DNA of 64,000 bases from Sipunculus nudus (GCA_026874595.1 CM049316.1:39190695-39254694); one strand, 5' to 3'; shown: positions 49,660-61,777, numbered from the stretch's first letter. Numbers and translations are program-made. Notes: generated by a model not told the origin, from the letters alone.

Positions 49660-52600
49660 TTAATAGTAATCCTTCCTCTTCGGTTTCCTAGATAGTTCTG
49701 GATGAAAAACAGAATTATATCCCCTCTGTCTCTCATCGGTAATGACTTGTTTATCACCAGGTAGCTTTTCCCCCCTCCTTCTAGCTAAGAGTTCCTCTGT
49801 CCGTGCCTTTTCTTCTCGTTCTCGTTGCAGCCGTTCAGCTCTCAACTGTTCCACTGTTTTTCCTCCACCTGAGCTCTTCTCCTTCTCTCGTTCCTTACTT
49901 TTGTGTTTATGTTTGTGCTTTTTATGCTGAAATTCAAGAATGATATAAAATGAATATAAAAGTCTGAATTAATACTATTTAGTTAAACATCAATGAAAAC
50001 TCATGTTGACTGACAGAAAAAGTTTCATAATATGGTACATAATCCTGTACATAATCCTCTATTAGTGAGTTTAGGCTTAATGAGTCTGTTCATTAACAAA
50101 ATATGTAAACCTGCTGTGTAACAATTTATCTTTCAGTAGCAGAAATCATATCAACGTGAAATAATGTGGCAGGGCCTTTGTAGCAATCACACTATAAAAG
50201 CACTCAATAAGCGCAGACCTCTGCCAAGACAGCTCATTATCATCATGTGGCATGGTCAGAAATACAGCATTATTCCTTAAACTAAATTCCTGGATCCAGA
50301 TGGTGACCTGTATCACCCTGAAAATAAAATCAATCCTTCCCCAAATCATTCTGGAGCTACCCTGAAAATTTCATTAAAATCTGTTAATAACTTTTTGAGG
50401 TATGTTGCTAACAGACAACCAGTGCTGGTAAAAACAACCCCCACTCTTTGGCAAAGGTAATAAACAACTATAATCTTTGCATAAAATGATATTTACAATT
50501 CACAGAAAAACACAGCCAGGATTCAGCAGTGCAAATTTAACATAACGATGCTGGCATACACTAGTTCCAAATGATTACTGAACAAAGCCAATGTTATAAT
50601 CATGTCAATGTTTACGTCATTACCAAGTTTATGCCCATGTTTATAATCCTACAGAAGTGTTAAAGACAACATATAGGGCTTTGTGTGTTATTATACAGAC
50701 TTGTGGATTCTTACCTTTTTACTATGACCTTCCTTTTCTTCCCTTCTCTCCTTCTGTTTTTCTAATATTGTCAGATACTTTGACATCTGCTGCATTGGAT
50801 CCAGGGATGACTTTGTTTTTCTGTCTTGTTCATCATTTAGCCTTAAAGAACAGATACATGATTAAGGGCCTGGACCTTGCCTAAATACATTGAAGGGCTG
50901 GAAGAATTTCGGACTGATTTTAGGCCAACTTTGTTAGACAAAAACAAAAAAAAAGTATGGTTATCAGGCACTGACTGCATAAATTTTAACCCCCTTCTTC
51001 AAAATATTTTATTTTCATTTTCGTCTTTCAAGATGATAATAATACAATTTTGATAAGATTTCCTTTGTTATGTTGTGCTTTTACCTGTTTTGCAAAAAAA
51101 ATCATTATTTTCATGCTTTTCCCTGATTACAGGACATTTTTATCGAAACATACAAAAAAGGTCAAAACTGGTTTATGAAAAAAAGTGCCCGAGAACCATA
51201 CCTTTTATTCTTTTTGGGCCTTAATGAAATCTATCACTATTTGTTAAATAAAGGTCACAATTAAGATGTGTAACTCTATTTTAAAACAGTGATGATCACA
51301 AAACTACACAGTATTTCAAAAATATTTATTTACTTACAAGTAATTGCAGGAACAGCCAACAACTTTGTCCTCATTACACAACACCTTAACCGAAGCTGTA
51401 TTTAACAAATAGGTTCAGCAAAATATGCAACCAATCTCTAGGAAACCAACAACATTTGACCCCTTAGGTGTAAGATACATACTTACTTTTTGAATTGTAT
51501 CTCAATATTTCAATTGCCCTAACACAGTTGGAATTTATTTCCTCACTTACTTGCTGATCTTCCTGTCTTCTTCAGCCTTGGCTGTCTTCTCTCTTGGCTT
51601 ATGATACCAGGGCTTTGAAGCTGTAAATGATAATATAATTTTTTTGTAAACTGGTTGATTTGTAGTAAGGAGAAAATATTTTCCTGTACTAGTATTAATT
51701 GCTTCAGTAAATAAGCAACTTGAAGGGCATTACAACACCAGAAATAACTCCAAAGCAACTATAAAAGGGGGTATGTACTTTGCCCTTGAAGGAACACTTC
51801 AAAACTAATATTTCAACCAGGCATTTACAGTTCACATGATAAATCACTCATGTTATGAAATGTTAGATATGACTATATGCTTCCATATAAGATAACCAAT
51901 GCAGAATGAAGCCCTTTGTGAAAGGTTCATTTGTAAAAATATGTTTGTTATCCCACATTATCAGCTCATTTTGGCTGAACGCAAAACCGTCCTACCACAC
52001 AGACTTAAGGATGCTCATTCACCTACCTTTTGAAAAAGAATTTATATGATTTCTTGCTTCCTGTGTGTATATATTAATGATCTAAGGGTAATTTTGGTTG
52101 TGAAAAGTTCTTACAACGCCTTCGTGAAGGATGTATGAACTTGTTTATCAACATGTTTTGTAAACAATGCAATGTTGACAAATGGGAAAAACATGTAACC
52201 TAAGGTGGTAGGTTGCATATATACAGAGGTAGAAAGGTCACTTGTTGAATTTCTTTTATTTTAGCGGGCCCCACATATTATAAACATGTTGATATAAACA
52301 AAACAGCAGCCTGTGTGTGGTGATATCCATATTTTCTGGCCTTTTTTTATAAAAGCTCCAAGGGATTACCTTTCGTTTACAAAGGTAAGACAGATGATTC
52401 GGCCCCATTAATATATCCAGTCTTCCTTTTAATTTATCCATTTTTATGACTCTACATGTCAGTTTACTGTCAGAAAAGAAGTAAGATATTGCACAACAAT
52501 ACCCAACAAGGAGAAGAACCACAGAAGAAATAATGGTTGGACTCTTGAAAAATCTTGATTTGTGTAGTTGCACTGTATGGCCACCAGTTGGCATGTGCAC

Positions 52601-55600
52601 TACGTTCATGTTATGTACCACTGTTTGTCCCAGTGCAAGTGGTATGACCCATACAGTTTAGGAACAAAATATTGACAGATACTGTACTGTTTTAAGGAGA
52701 ATACACTAGTTATATGTCATGTATATTCAATATACCTATTGAATACATTAATTCAGTGTGATTTATTAAATGACTCACTCTGAGACTCAACTGAGCCCTG
52801 TCCCAGGTAGGTCAGGAGGCCTATCTTCTTCTCCCACTTCTCCTTTTCCTCTTTCTTTTCTTTTTCATGATCCTTGTTCCCCAACTGACCTTTACTCAAC
52901 TATAATACCAAAAAGTCAAAAAAATTTATCACCACTAGTATACAAATTATTTATGCATTAATCATGGAAGGAGCTGATGGATCAGCTGATGAGTTTATCG
53001 TTACTTTCCAGTTGGTACATATTTTTTAATTTCACTTAATATATCATTTTTATATTTATTTTTTTTTTCATTAGAGCACCATCTTTCTGAAAGCGTCTGG
53101 GGACAAGCTGTTTGTTCGGAAAAGAACTTTCAGGAAAACCGTCAGGGGTATAGCAGCAAGTTCATATGATCATGAATGATTACCTTAATGTCATTTTACC
53201 TGGGGAATACCAAAAAATATTGGATTTATTGCACAGCTTGATTGGTTAAGTTCAGTCTAACTGTTTTAAGGATACGAGCATGCAATTTTTTCAACAAATT
53301 CACCAGAGGGAAAGGTCAAATGACATCGCCATTGGTGAAGCTTGGTTAGTTTGTTTTACATCCCAAAGGCAGCGTTAGTGCACCTATAATTATCAAGTGA
53401 AAGGCAAGGGAATTAAAAAGTTTCCAACGATGTAGAGCCTACTTATTAAAATGGATAATTTATCACTTTTTTAGTTGGGGTATCTAGCAACTTAATTTTG
53501 TATTTGACAAGTTCACTGATATTCTTTATATTTGTAATACTGGATCTAAAAATACTAGAACGCTTGGGATGCTGCTCAAGGATTATCAGCTTGTCATCAA
53601 GCATACTGCCGTCCGTTTTGATTCCACATCTCTAACAAATAACACTAAATGATAGAGTACCTTTCTATCCAACACAGTGGAAAATATCATTTAATCAAAG
53701 TTTACAATTTACTCTGTTTGTTAACACCTTCCCTGTTCAGGGGGCTTGTGTGTCTCAATGACCCCCAGAGCTATACCAAACTCCTCTAACTCCTGGCAGG
53801 GCAACCCAAGCCAGGGATACTAAAGTGTAGAGGCCAGACCAGTGGTGTCAATTTATCGTCAAAGGTTTGGGGGGGGGGCGGGACTCAGAGTGGGAGGGAC
53901 CTGTAATCAAAGTTGGGACAATATCTTTTATTGCCTGTGTGACACATTTCATATATATTTAATTAATTATAAGGTTTTAAGAAATGAGGTATTATGTTTC
54001 CAGTATAGGTTACTTCTAAACATGGTTTAGAACTATAATATTCTATCAGTGATTCTAATTATTAATATATAACATTTCCAATAAATAAATATTATTCTCT
54101 GATTAAGTCTGGGGACTGATTACAATTACCATCACCTTGCTAAAAATTGTGTGTGTGTGGGGGGGGGGGGGGTATAAACCCCCAAACCCCCCTGTATTAA
54201 TGCCCCTGGGCCAGACAAAGAGTGACTAACTGATTCTCCAGATTAAGGGTTTGGCATGGCACTAAAAACCCTGTTCCTGTAAAAAGCATTGTGTTTCTGA
54301 ATATAATTGAATTTAAAGCAACACCATCAGAAACAATACGTTGTCCTGATTTCATGTTCTTACCCCAGCCTCTTCATCTTTGAAGAAGTTTATGTGCTCT
54401 GGTTTGACAAATTTTACGATTTGTCCCTCCTCTTCATAATGTGTGTCATCATTCCGCTGCCTCTTCCTGGAGCTTTCTCGTAACTGGTCTAATCTTGCTT
54501 CTGATTCCTGCAATACATGAATACCAAACAATGTTTGTGGCATTTACCTGCAAAACATGTTTTTTAATCACAAATATAATGATATTTACTTTATAAGCTA
54601 TAACTATGGGGACACTACTTAAAACCAAACAAATTTTGTAACAAACTTGAAAATTTTGGTTTAACATCAAAGGTATCCAGGAGATTTTTTTCTAATTCAG
54701 TGGTATTTAAATTATTTTCAAGGAGGAAATAAACACTGCAGGACTTCAGGTATTCAATTAGGCATGGAAAACATGTACATGTCAGAAACAATATGCAGGA
54801 AAACCTCAACAAGCCACCACCTAGGTACAACAACCACCTTCAAGTAATGACTACTTTTTCATGATCCTGGTCATTCTTTTTCTTTATATGATATATTTAA
54901 ACCATAAAATAGTGTTACAAAGACAAATTGTTGAGGGGAAAAATCCTGGGCCGATCCGGGAGTCGAACCCAGGTCGGTGGCCCACAAGTCGGGCGAACCA
55001 ACTGCTTCGCTAGCAAAGCAAGCTTCACTAGCAAGACAGTTTGGTCCGCTATAATATCACCCCGTAACACACCCCCTCTTAAGAGCGTTCTGCTATCAGA
55101 ACAAGACTAATTATCCCAGGAGTCACACTTTGGTGAGCTTATTCCCTGGGCCACAAAGTTAACCATCACATTTAGATGAGCCCCCATTTTGTTACGAAGA
55201 CAAATAAATGAGGGGAAAATCCTTGGCCGATCCGGGAGTCAAACCCAGGTCGGTGGCGCACAAGTCCGGCGAACCAACCGCTTCGCTAGCAAAGCAAGCT
55301 TCAAGAGCGAGAGAGTATGGTCCGCTTTTATATCACCCCCTAACACACCCCCTCTTAAGAGCGTTCTGCTATCTGAACAAGACTAATTGTCCCAGAGGTC
55401 ACACTTTGGTGAGCTTATATCCTTGGCCACAAAGTTAACCGTCACATTTAGATGAGCCCCCATTTTGTTACAAAGACAAATAAATGAGGGGAAAATCCTT
55501 GGCTGATCCGGGAGTCGAACCCAGGTCGTGGGCGCACAAGTCCGGCGAACCACCAGCTTTGCTAGCAAAGCAAGCTTCACTAGCGAGACAGTTTGGTCTG

Positions 55601-56670
55601 CTTTTATATCACCCCGTAACACACCCCCTCTTAAGAGCGTTCTGCTATCAGAACAAGACTTATTATCCCAGGAGTCACACTTTGGTGAGATTATTCCCTG
55701 GGCCACAAATTTAATAGTCACATTTAGACGAGCCCCCATTTTGTTACGAAGACAAATAAATGAGGGGAAATCCTGGGCCGATCCGGGAGTCGAACCCAGG
55801 TCATTGGCGCACATAGTTCGGTCCGCTTTTATGTCACCGCATAACAATAGCAGGCACCTCATTTTTTTCCATTTTGAGGGCAACTGTTTTTGGTCCTAAT
55901 AGGTGACCCAACCTGATAAGTTCTGATTGTGTGATCACTAAGTACTATTGCCAGCATAGACTTGGCCAGCCATAGTGTGACATCACTAATTAGTTAAGTA
56001 CATAAAAGCGTGTTCATGGATGGTCAAATCAGGGGAGGGTTGTATGTGTCAAGGTTTTATAACTTTTCATCTGGTCTGACATTCAATATATGCATGAGGC
56101 ACATTTCCTTTAATCTGATCATATTAAATGAATTGTATTTATTTGATTATTTAATGGTTTAATATCAATTATGATATATTAAGCATTCACTTCAAACATA
56201 TATTCATTAAACATAAAATAATTTTGATAATAATTAACTGAACTGTCTCAAGCTTATGTTCGATCAACAAACTGTTTGAGTACATTCATAATACCAGGAT
56301 GGGTAAAATCAAATTTGAGACCTTTTTAACACATAAGTCAGGATTCCTGGCATTTTTAAGACCTTTCAAAGGCCTTAAAAATGCACAATCAAAATTAATA
56401 CTTTTTAAGGCCCCGTGGAACCCTAATAATTAACAACCTATGCATGAGAGATGTTGTTAGATCTTTGGTCACTAGCCAAACCTCGCATAGACAACCAGCT
56501 TGAAAATGCAACCACTTATTTTGAGGTCCCATTGGTGGTCATAATATCAAGGTTATACTGTACTACACACCGCTAGTGCAATCTTCCTTTGCCTTTCTTT
56601 TTCCTCTTCAGCAGCTTTTGCCTCATCACGACGCACTCTTTCAATGTTATCCTTATTCCGCACATGCCAA
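49660..56670 (-). CDS. LENG1: LENG1 orthologue (leukocyte receptor cluster member 1 homologue), lacking exon 1
   Basis: LENG1 is a small nuclear basic coiled-coil protein with an N-terminal CIR_N-type domain; its exact role is little known. Exons, 5' to 3': 56571-56670, 54364-54507, 52779-52899, 51551-51620, 50715-50841, 49660-49926. Phases are consistent and all borders are GT..AG. The first exon seen begins one base before [20 protein letters not shown], so it needs an upstream exon of about 23 nt (human starts MNILPKKS). I could not find one up to 64,000. Further matches are the LGNKDHEK and IGLLTYLGQ region, KPWYHKP, the [13 protein letters not shown] block (human SRLDPLREMQKHL), [20 protein letters not shown] and the closing [20 protein letters not shown]. 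The visible coding sequence is 829 nt; about 283 residues are expected in all (human 264). The last exon has a His/Lys-rich stretch ([12 protein letters not shown]). Confidence 0.92.
50935..51223. mobile_element. Inverted-repeat MITE, family A copy 2
   Basis: It shares terminal repeats (GTATGGTTATCAGGCACTG on the left, AGTGCCCGAGAACCATACCT on the right) and interior with the copy at 3,191-3,506. It lies in a LENG1 intron. It differs by scattered substitutions and small deletions, including loss of the internal GCCCAGCGTCCCCGC piece, so the two insertions are not recent copies of one another. Confidence 0.75.
53840..54208. mobile_element. hAT-like MITE, copy 2, with 8-bp target duplication
   Basis: A relative of the element at 45,988-46,445, with CAGTGGTGTCAAT and ATTAATGCCCCTG ends. 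A perfect 8-bp duplication GGCCAGAC flanks it (53,832-53,839 and 54,209-54,216). A (GT)n and G-run faces a C-run near the right end. It is 369 bp long and in a LENG1 intron. Confidence 0.9.
54914..55848 (-). repeat. Tandem array of a 276-bp tRNA-like SINE unit, about 3.4 copies
   Basis: Units start near 54,914, 55,191, 55,467 and 55,743, a period of 276-277 bp. On the minus strand each complete unit has a well-formed A box (TAGCGAAGCGG) and B box (GGTTCGACTCC) about 30 bp apart, then CCCGGATCGGCC. Sequence that could pair as an acceptor stem is absent, so these are SINE-type and not tRNA genes. The fourth unit is truncated and has lost the A-box part. Tandem, not scattered, copies are unusual for a SINE. 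Confidence 0.8.
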
Positions 56671-56851
56671 CTGTAACACAAATTTCATCGTGACATGATA
56701 ATATTGAATAACATATATTATTTTAAAATCACATAAACATCCAAGAAACACATCACATATGTATCCAAACATATCAATTACTGAATCAACATAGATGAAA
56801 AAATATATAATTAATACTGAGATACTGAATGCAAACAAGGAGCGACTATAG

Positions 56852-57650
56852 AACTGCCTGCCACTACAGCAAACTCCGTCTCGCACTTCACGCGGACAAG
56901 GTGGAGTCACTGGTTTATTTGTAAACCCTAACCCTTTAAATACACCAAATATAAGTGGGATAGTGTGCATACAAATGCCTCGAGGGAGCAACACAACGTC
57001 TGTGTATGACGTAGGCAGGACATGTGCACTGAGCCAAGTGGTGTAAACAAGCAGAGGGAGGGATCATGATAGATAGAAGCATGTTGAATCATATGAAGAA
57101 AGGTTAAATTAGATATTATTACGGGCTAAGATATAAGTGAAAAGGCTATAGGATACAAATAATGTACAGCGGAGTAAGTCTGATCTATCATTAGAACACT
57201 AAACATGTATCAATTGTGGATAAAGGTGTCCTGACCAGTAGGTACTGATTGGGTGCGACTAGAGAATCCGTGCCTATCCACTAGAGATTAATGTGCAACT
57301 GTAAAGTAGTGCCTACCATTCAGGACTCTTTTATCGACAACAGATACATGTCACTTGTATCCTATAGCTTTTCACTTATATCTTAGCTGTAATAATGTAT
57401 AATTTATCCTTTGTTCCCGCGATTCAACTTGTCGTATCCGTCATGATTCCTCCCTCTGCTTGTTTACACCACTTAGCGTATGTGCACATGTCCTACCTAC
57501 GTCATTCACATACGTTGTGTTGCGCCCTTGAGGCATTTGTATGCACATGGATCACGGCTATCCAACGTATATTTGGTGTTGACAAAGAAACCAGTGACTC
57601 CACCTTGTCCAAGTGAAGCGCAAGACCGAGTCCGTTTTAGTGGCAGACGG
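56852..57650. mobile_element. Foldback element: near-palindrome of about 800 bp
   Basis: The left arm (about 56,852-57,248) and right arm (about 57,305-57,650) are imperfect inverted copies separated by about 55 bp. Shared blocks include GACAAGGTGGAGTCACTGGT, GTGCATACAAATGCCTC, CAACACAACGT.TGTG.ATGA, GTGGTGTAAACAAGCAGAGG and GCTAAGATATAAGTGAAAAG, each inverted in the other arm. No coding capacity was seen. It is upstream of the first visible LENG1 exon, probably in LENG1 intron 1. Confidence 0.8.
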
Positions 57651-57824
57651 TTAACAAAACGGCTGAGGGTTAATATTTTAAAGCTTTTTTGACGTCTGTG
57701 CGTGAAGCGCTTGGAAGACCCATACGCTTAACAAAAATTAACCCTCATTTTAACAACTACAACCAATTCTCAAGAGTAGATTCAAATATCCCCATTCGAA
57801 CCATGGTTATCAACTCTTCTTCTA

Positions 57825-57895
57825 TGGCACATTAGCAGCGCATAGGACATGTTATCACACGGTTGCTGGTTCGAGACCTGGTCAAGAGCTTCACA
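57825..57895 (+). repeat. tRNA-like (SINE head) fragment
   Basis: TTAGCAGCGCATAGGACATG is A-box-like, and GCTGGTTCGAGACCTGG has a perfect B box. There is no acceptor-stem pairing, so it is probably a SINE remnant. Confidence 0.4.
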
Positions 57896-57940
57896 ATTGC
57901 ATGTTATGTGTAATAATAAATCATGAATTTCTCATTTCAG

Positions 57941-58630
57941 GTTTGCCATCAGATGGAGACATAGCAGACATACGAATAACAGATGAAGCCACGTTGGAAA
58001 TACTAGACAAAGACACCAAGAACATTTTCCTTGACTTAAGGGGCGTTCACAGCTATCTGTTTTTTCCTTCCGCACCCACACCCGCTTCCGTCATCTGTCA
58101 AATTCCAGTTAGTTAAAATTTCATTGGGCATTCACACCTATCCGCTTCCGCACCCTCACCCGTCACACCGTCCGCACAAATCGGTCTTGGACCAATTCAC
58201 GACGGAAGCGGACGACGGGTGCAGATGGGAATCCATATTATGACGTCATATAATAGGGGATATTCTGGAATGTGCTTGTGTCTTCCCCTTGATAGAAAAT
58301 GACAAAAGCGGTTTATTTTCACTATGAAAATTTGGAATTTGCGCATGCCTCACAATACCGCTCGGGAAAGCTTTAATTATTAATTGATATAATTAAAGCA
58401 ATGTTATAAATAGAATCATATTTAGAACTTGCGCCTTTCTCTCAACCCCGCTCAGGAAAGCTTTAATTGTTAATTGATATTATTAAAGTTATGTTATAAA
58501 TAGAATCATATAATTAACCAAAGGAGCGTGGGTGGGGTAATTTGGAATAAAGACTGATAAGTCAATGAATGTAATATAAATTTACTAGAAAGCCCACGAA
58601 AAATAAAATATAGCCTATTATATAAAGTAG

Positions 58631-58678
<48 letters not shown>

Positions 58679-58842
58679 TATATATATAATGTAAACATAA
58701 TGTATGGAGAATAATTTAAGCTCCTTTGTGGAAATGGGGTTTCAGAATCCCCGTTTTAACCCTCAATTACACAATTTTCGTGAAATTCAATTTTAAGAGG
58801 GTTCATGGTAATTCATTATTTGTTATTAAATTAAATTCAAAT

Positions 58843-58873
<31 letters not shown>

Positions 58874-59120
58874 TTTATGAACATACGTGAAAGATAAAAG
58901 TGTATTTTATATAAAACAAATGTGATGGGTGTGGTTTGGGACAGAAAAAGCGCGGATAGATGTGAACAGAGACAATGGATGGCGGACGACGGATGTTGGA
59001 AGAGGGTGGGGAAGGAAAAAAAAGGATAGGTGGGAACGCGGCTTAAGACCATTTCCTGTAGGCACTAATTCTATAGTCGCTCCACTGATTGTAAAGTCGT
59101 ACCGTGAAGTATTATTATAA
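57941..59120 (+). pseudogene. Open reading frame of unknown identity split by a TTAA transposon
   Basis: After an acceptor-like CTCATTTCAG, an open frame runs SGLPSDGDIADIRITDEATL and on, reaching ..IFLDL at a TTAA. The transposon 58,040-59,042 then intervenes. After the second TTAA the same frame resumes as LRPFPVGTNSIVAPLIVKSY and stops at 59,120. Removing the element together with one TTAA restores a single frame of about 55-60 codons. I do not recognise the protein. It could be the last exon of a gene or retrocopy, or a piece of an older mobile element. Confidence 0.5.
58040..59042. mobile_element. TTAA-target (piggyBac-like) non-autonomous transposon
   Basis: The 1,003-bp element is flanked by TTAA on both sides (58,036-58,039 and 59,043-59,046). 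Its inverted ends read GGGGCGTTCACAGCTATC and, on the other strand, GCCGCGTTCCCACCTATC; both continue into TTTTCCTTCC.CACCC. A second end-like copy (GGGCATTCACACCTATCCGC, about 58,118) suggests nesting or end duplication. It holds (TA)n runs at about 58,637-58,688 and 58,843-58,860. No transposase frame. The TTAA duplication suggests piggyBac; superfamily is inference. Confidence 0.85.
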
Positions 59121-59154
59121 AAAATTTCAATAATATATTCATGTTAAAAAAATG

Positions 59155-60566
59155 GAATCTGTCTAAAACGCGGAGAATCTGTGAAGAGATGGAGAAATGG
59201 TGGAGAATTTGCGGAGAGTTTTTATATGCAATGATACTTTTAAATACACTTTGAAATCACTTTATTATATATAAACCAACTATAATACACTTAACATATT
59301 TGAGCACTGTTAAATGACCGAAATAATTAAAAATCTGTACATAAATAAGCATTTTATGCTTAACAGTGTGGACTCACCCCCAATGAATGTGTTACGTAAA
59401 ATGTAACACCCATCTGAGTCACAGCTGACCCTGACCGATCTTAAGACGAAACCGCAACTCTCTTAAAATAATGTTTCAACAGTTTATCATGCAAACCATA
59501 ACAAAACCATACAGGGGTATCAAATTTACAGGTGGGGAATGAAATATATAATATAAATTTATCATATACTTTTACCTACAGTTATTGATAGATAAAAACA
59601 CTATCACCATTTAAAGTGTATGGACCCAATTTACATGCACAAATGAAAATTGAAACACATACACTCGACTTTGTACACAAACAATGAGTGCCTCTTTTAA
59701 GCTAATGAATCAACTTGGCATAAGGATTATATAAAATAAAAGAAAAAATAGTAAATATATATTGTGATCACAGTTAAAGAATTATATATTTTTCTTATAG
59801 TCTGTACATAATACACCACACTTCTTTCTGATCAAAACGATACAGAGTACAATAAAAATAAAATAAAAAATGTAGCACAATGTACACATGTATACATACA
59901 GCAATAGTAAAGAACTTATTTGTACAATCTTCACAAAACCATTTCATTAATTGTTTTAACTATTTTACAGACAAATGCACATTTTAAATGAAACCACTTA
60001 TTACTTTTTTTTATCAAACCCAACCTTGTCTTCGAACACTTTCCTAAGCCACATTAACATTCAGTCCCAAAGGTTACAGTTGCATTATATTTAGGCTTTG
60101 GTATTCTAAGAGAAAGTTTTGTTTTTTTAGGAAATGATGTAAAAAATTAATCCCTGAACTGAAACAAGAGACTAAGTGCTTTTGCATTTAACTCTGTTTA
60201 AAATGTTCATTTTGTTTAATTTCTGGAATGAAACAAAAATCAACTGCATTTGCAATCACAAGTGGCCCACAATCTTCTGATGCGGCTATTCGCAGTCACT
60301 GGCGTGGCACAAATAAAATCTTATCGGAGAAGAACTTGCTTGCTCAAACGACTGAGAGAGCTGAATGTTACGTGAATGTACAGATTTTTAATTATCTTGG
60401 TCATTTAACAGTGAACGGATATGTTAAGAGTAATATAGTTGCAGATATTAAGTGATTTTAATGTGTATTTAAGAGTATCATTGCATTAAAACTCTCCACA
60501 AGTTTTCCACGAATTCTCCGCGAATTCTCCATCTCTCTGCGGATTCTTCACGTTTCAGACAGACCC
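59155..60566. mobile_element. Mutator-like non-autonomous element with 9-bp target duplication
   Basis: The 1,412-bp element is flanked by a perfect direct repeat AAAAAAATG (59,146-59,154 and 60,567-60,575). Its inverted ends are long (about 100 bp) and imperfect: TCTGTCTAAAACGCGGAGAA on the left against TCTGTCTGAAACGTGAAGAA on the right, both rich in GGAGAATT.GCGGAGA and reaching GCAATGATACT. Long inverted ends with a 9-bp duplication fit the Mutator superfamily. No transposase frame was recognised. Confidence 0.8.
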
Positions 60567-60764
60567 AAAAAAATGTAACAAAATAATGCCTCGAAGGTAT
60601 AAGGATTAATCATAATGTAGCAATAATGGGAGCCACTATAGAACGCGGGCTTCGCTTGTATTGAGGAACATATAAATAAAATTGTCACCTCTCATTCCCC
60701 ATTTTAACTCCTACTTTTCCCTACACTCAACTCTTCTAACATAAACAACTACTAAGCATCAGAA

Positions 60765-60860
60765 ATCGCCTGATTTGGGAATCGAACCTACGATCTCTGG
60801 ACTAGGAGCCCTACACGCTACTATGTGAGCCGTGAAGACGAGATACCAGCAGGAGCAAGT
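60765..60860 (-). repeat. tRNA-like SINE head
   Basis: On the minus strand CACATAGTAGCGTGTAGGGC resembles an A box, and GTAGGTTCGATTCCCAAATC contains a perfect B box. Acceptor pairing is missing. The body of the SINE was not delimited. Confidence 0.45.
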
Positions 60861-60866
60861 TTTGTT

Positions 60867-61770
60867 CATTTATATCTGCGATTGAAGAGGCATCTATCGC
60901 GAAAATGGGAAACCATTTACTATTTTAACAGGAAAATTAAACTTTAGGTGGGGGCTCCGACCCCACAGCCCTGTTCAGACAGGGAACCCAGGTTCCCCGG
61001 ACCCCTCCTCCTCTAATATAATAAACTCCAGCTATGAGCAAAGTTAAATACAGGAATTCTGAGGAAAATGATATGTATCGGCCTTTTCCAGGAAACAATT
61101 TATTATGCGACACCCGGTTTATCGGCGGTAGGCTGAAGCCCGGTTTCCATAGTTCTGCCCAACAATGCACTGGATTTGTAGGTGGACATATCACTAGAGC
61201 CTGTAAGTAAGATCCCCCCCCCCCCCGGGGCGATATTTCGGGTACTTGAACTTAAACAACATTACACTATTTTTATAGTTCATTACGGCTCAATATGCCT
61301 TTATTATCTATACAATATCCTTAAAAATATACTGAATACGACTTTGGAATCCAGGCTACATGATTACATCCCTGAAATAAGTTATAAACTGTGAAGTAGG
61401 AATTTTTTAAATATACGAGTATATTTTATATCGAAATATAACCGCAATTCATGCCTCCTCAATCATATTTATTACTCTTCTGCATGTACTCGCCTTCACT
61501 TTCTACATAAACACTATAGCACGGCCACCTTATTCACCTGTGTTAACGGCTCCTGACATTCCTCATTTTTACCTCCTACAAACACATTCAGTAAGATCCA
61601 TGACCAATTTATTGGTCTCACTGTCATAAAGCACTCTTCACCAGTTCTATCCACTACATGTCATGTAGTTTTTCTTAGTATTCACGCTTATTTATCTCAC
61701 CAGACGACACACAACTTATTTGCTTGTGCTCTCGCTGCCATGTGCACCAACATTGATGACGTTATACACA
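60867..61770. other. Unassigned sequence within the transposon nest
   Basis: Contains a short GC-rich stretch (about 60,950-61,020) and a run of C's (about 61,207-61,225). No supported gene. On the minus strand about 61,600-61,780 may hold decayed sequence from the end of the IS1595-type transposase (a short INVGAHGSES-like reading), but the similarity is too weak to call. Confidence 0.3.
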
Positions 61771-61777
61771 CCTCAGG

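Noticed and set aside
54955-55025. tRNA genes suggested by A and B boxes (also at 38,010-38,090 and 60,770-60,850)
   Set aside because: The bases flanking the D-arm and T-arm regions cannot pair into an acceptor stem, and the units are fused to SINE-type bodies.
55383-55883. A 166-codon open frame on the minus strand
   Set aside because: It runs through the SINE-like tandem array. The 276-bp period is a multiple of three, so one open unit stays open through the others. The protein is a translation of the repeat.
59102-59137. An ATGAATATATTA start on the minus strand as LENG1 exon 1
   Set aside because: The continuation does not resemble LPKKS and no donor follows in the right phase.
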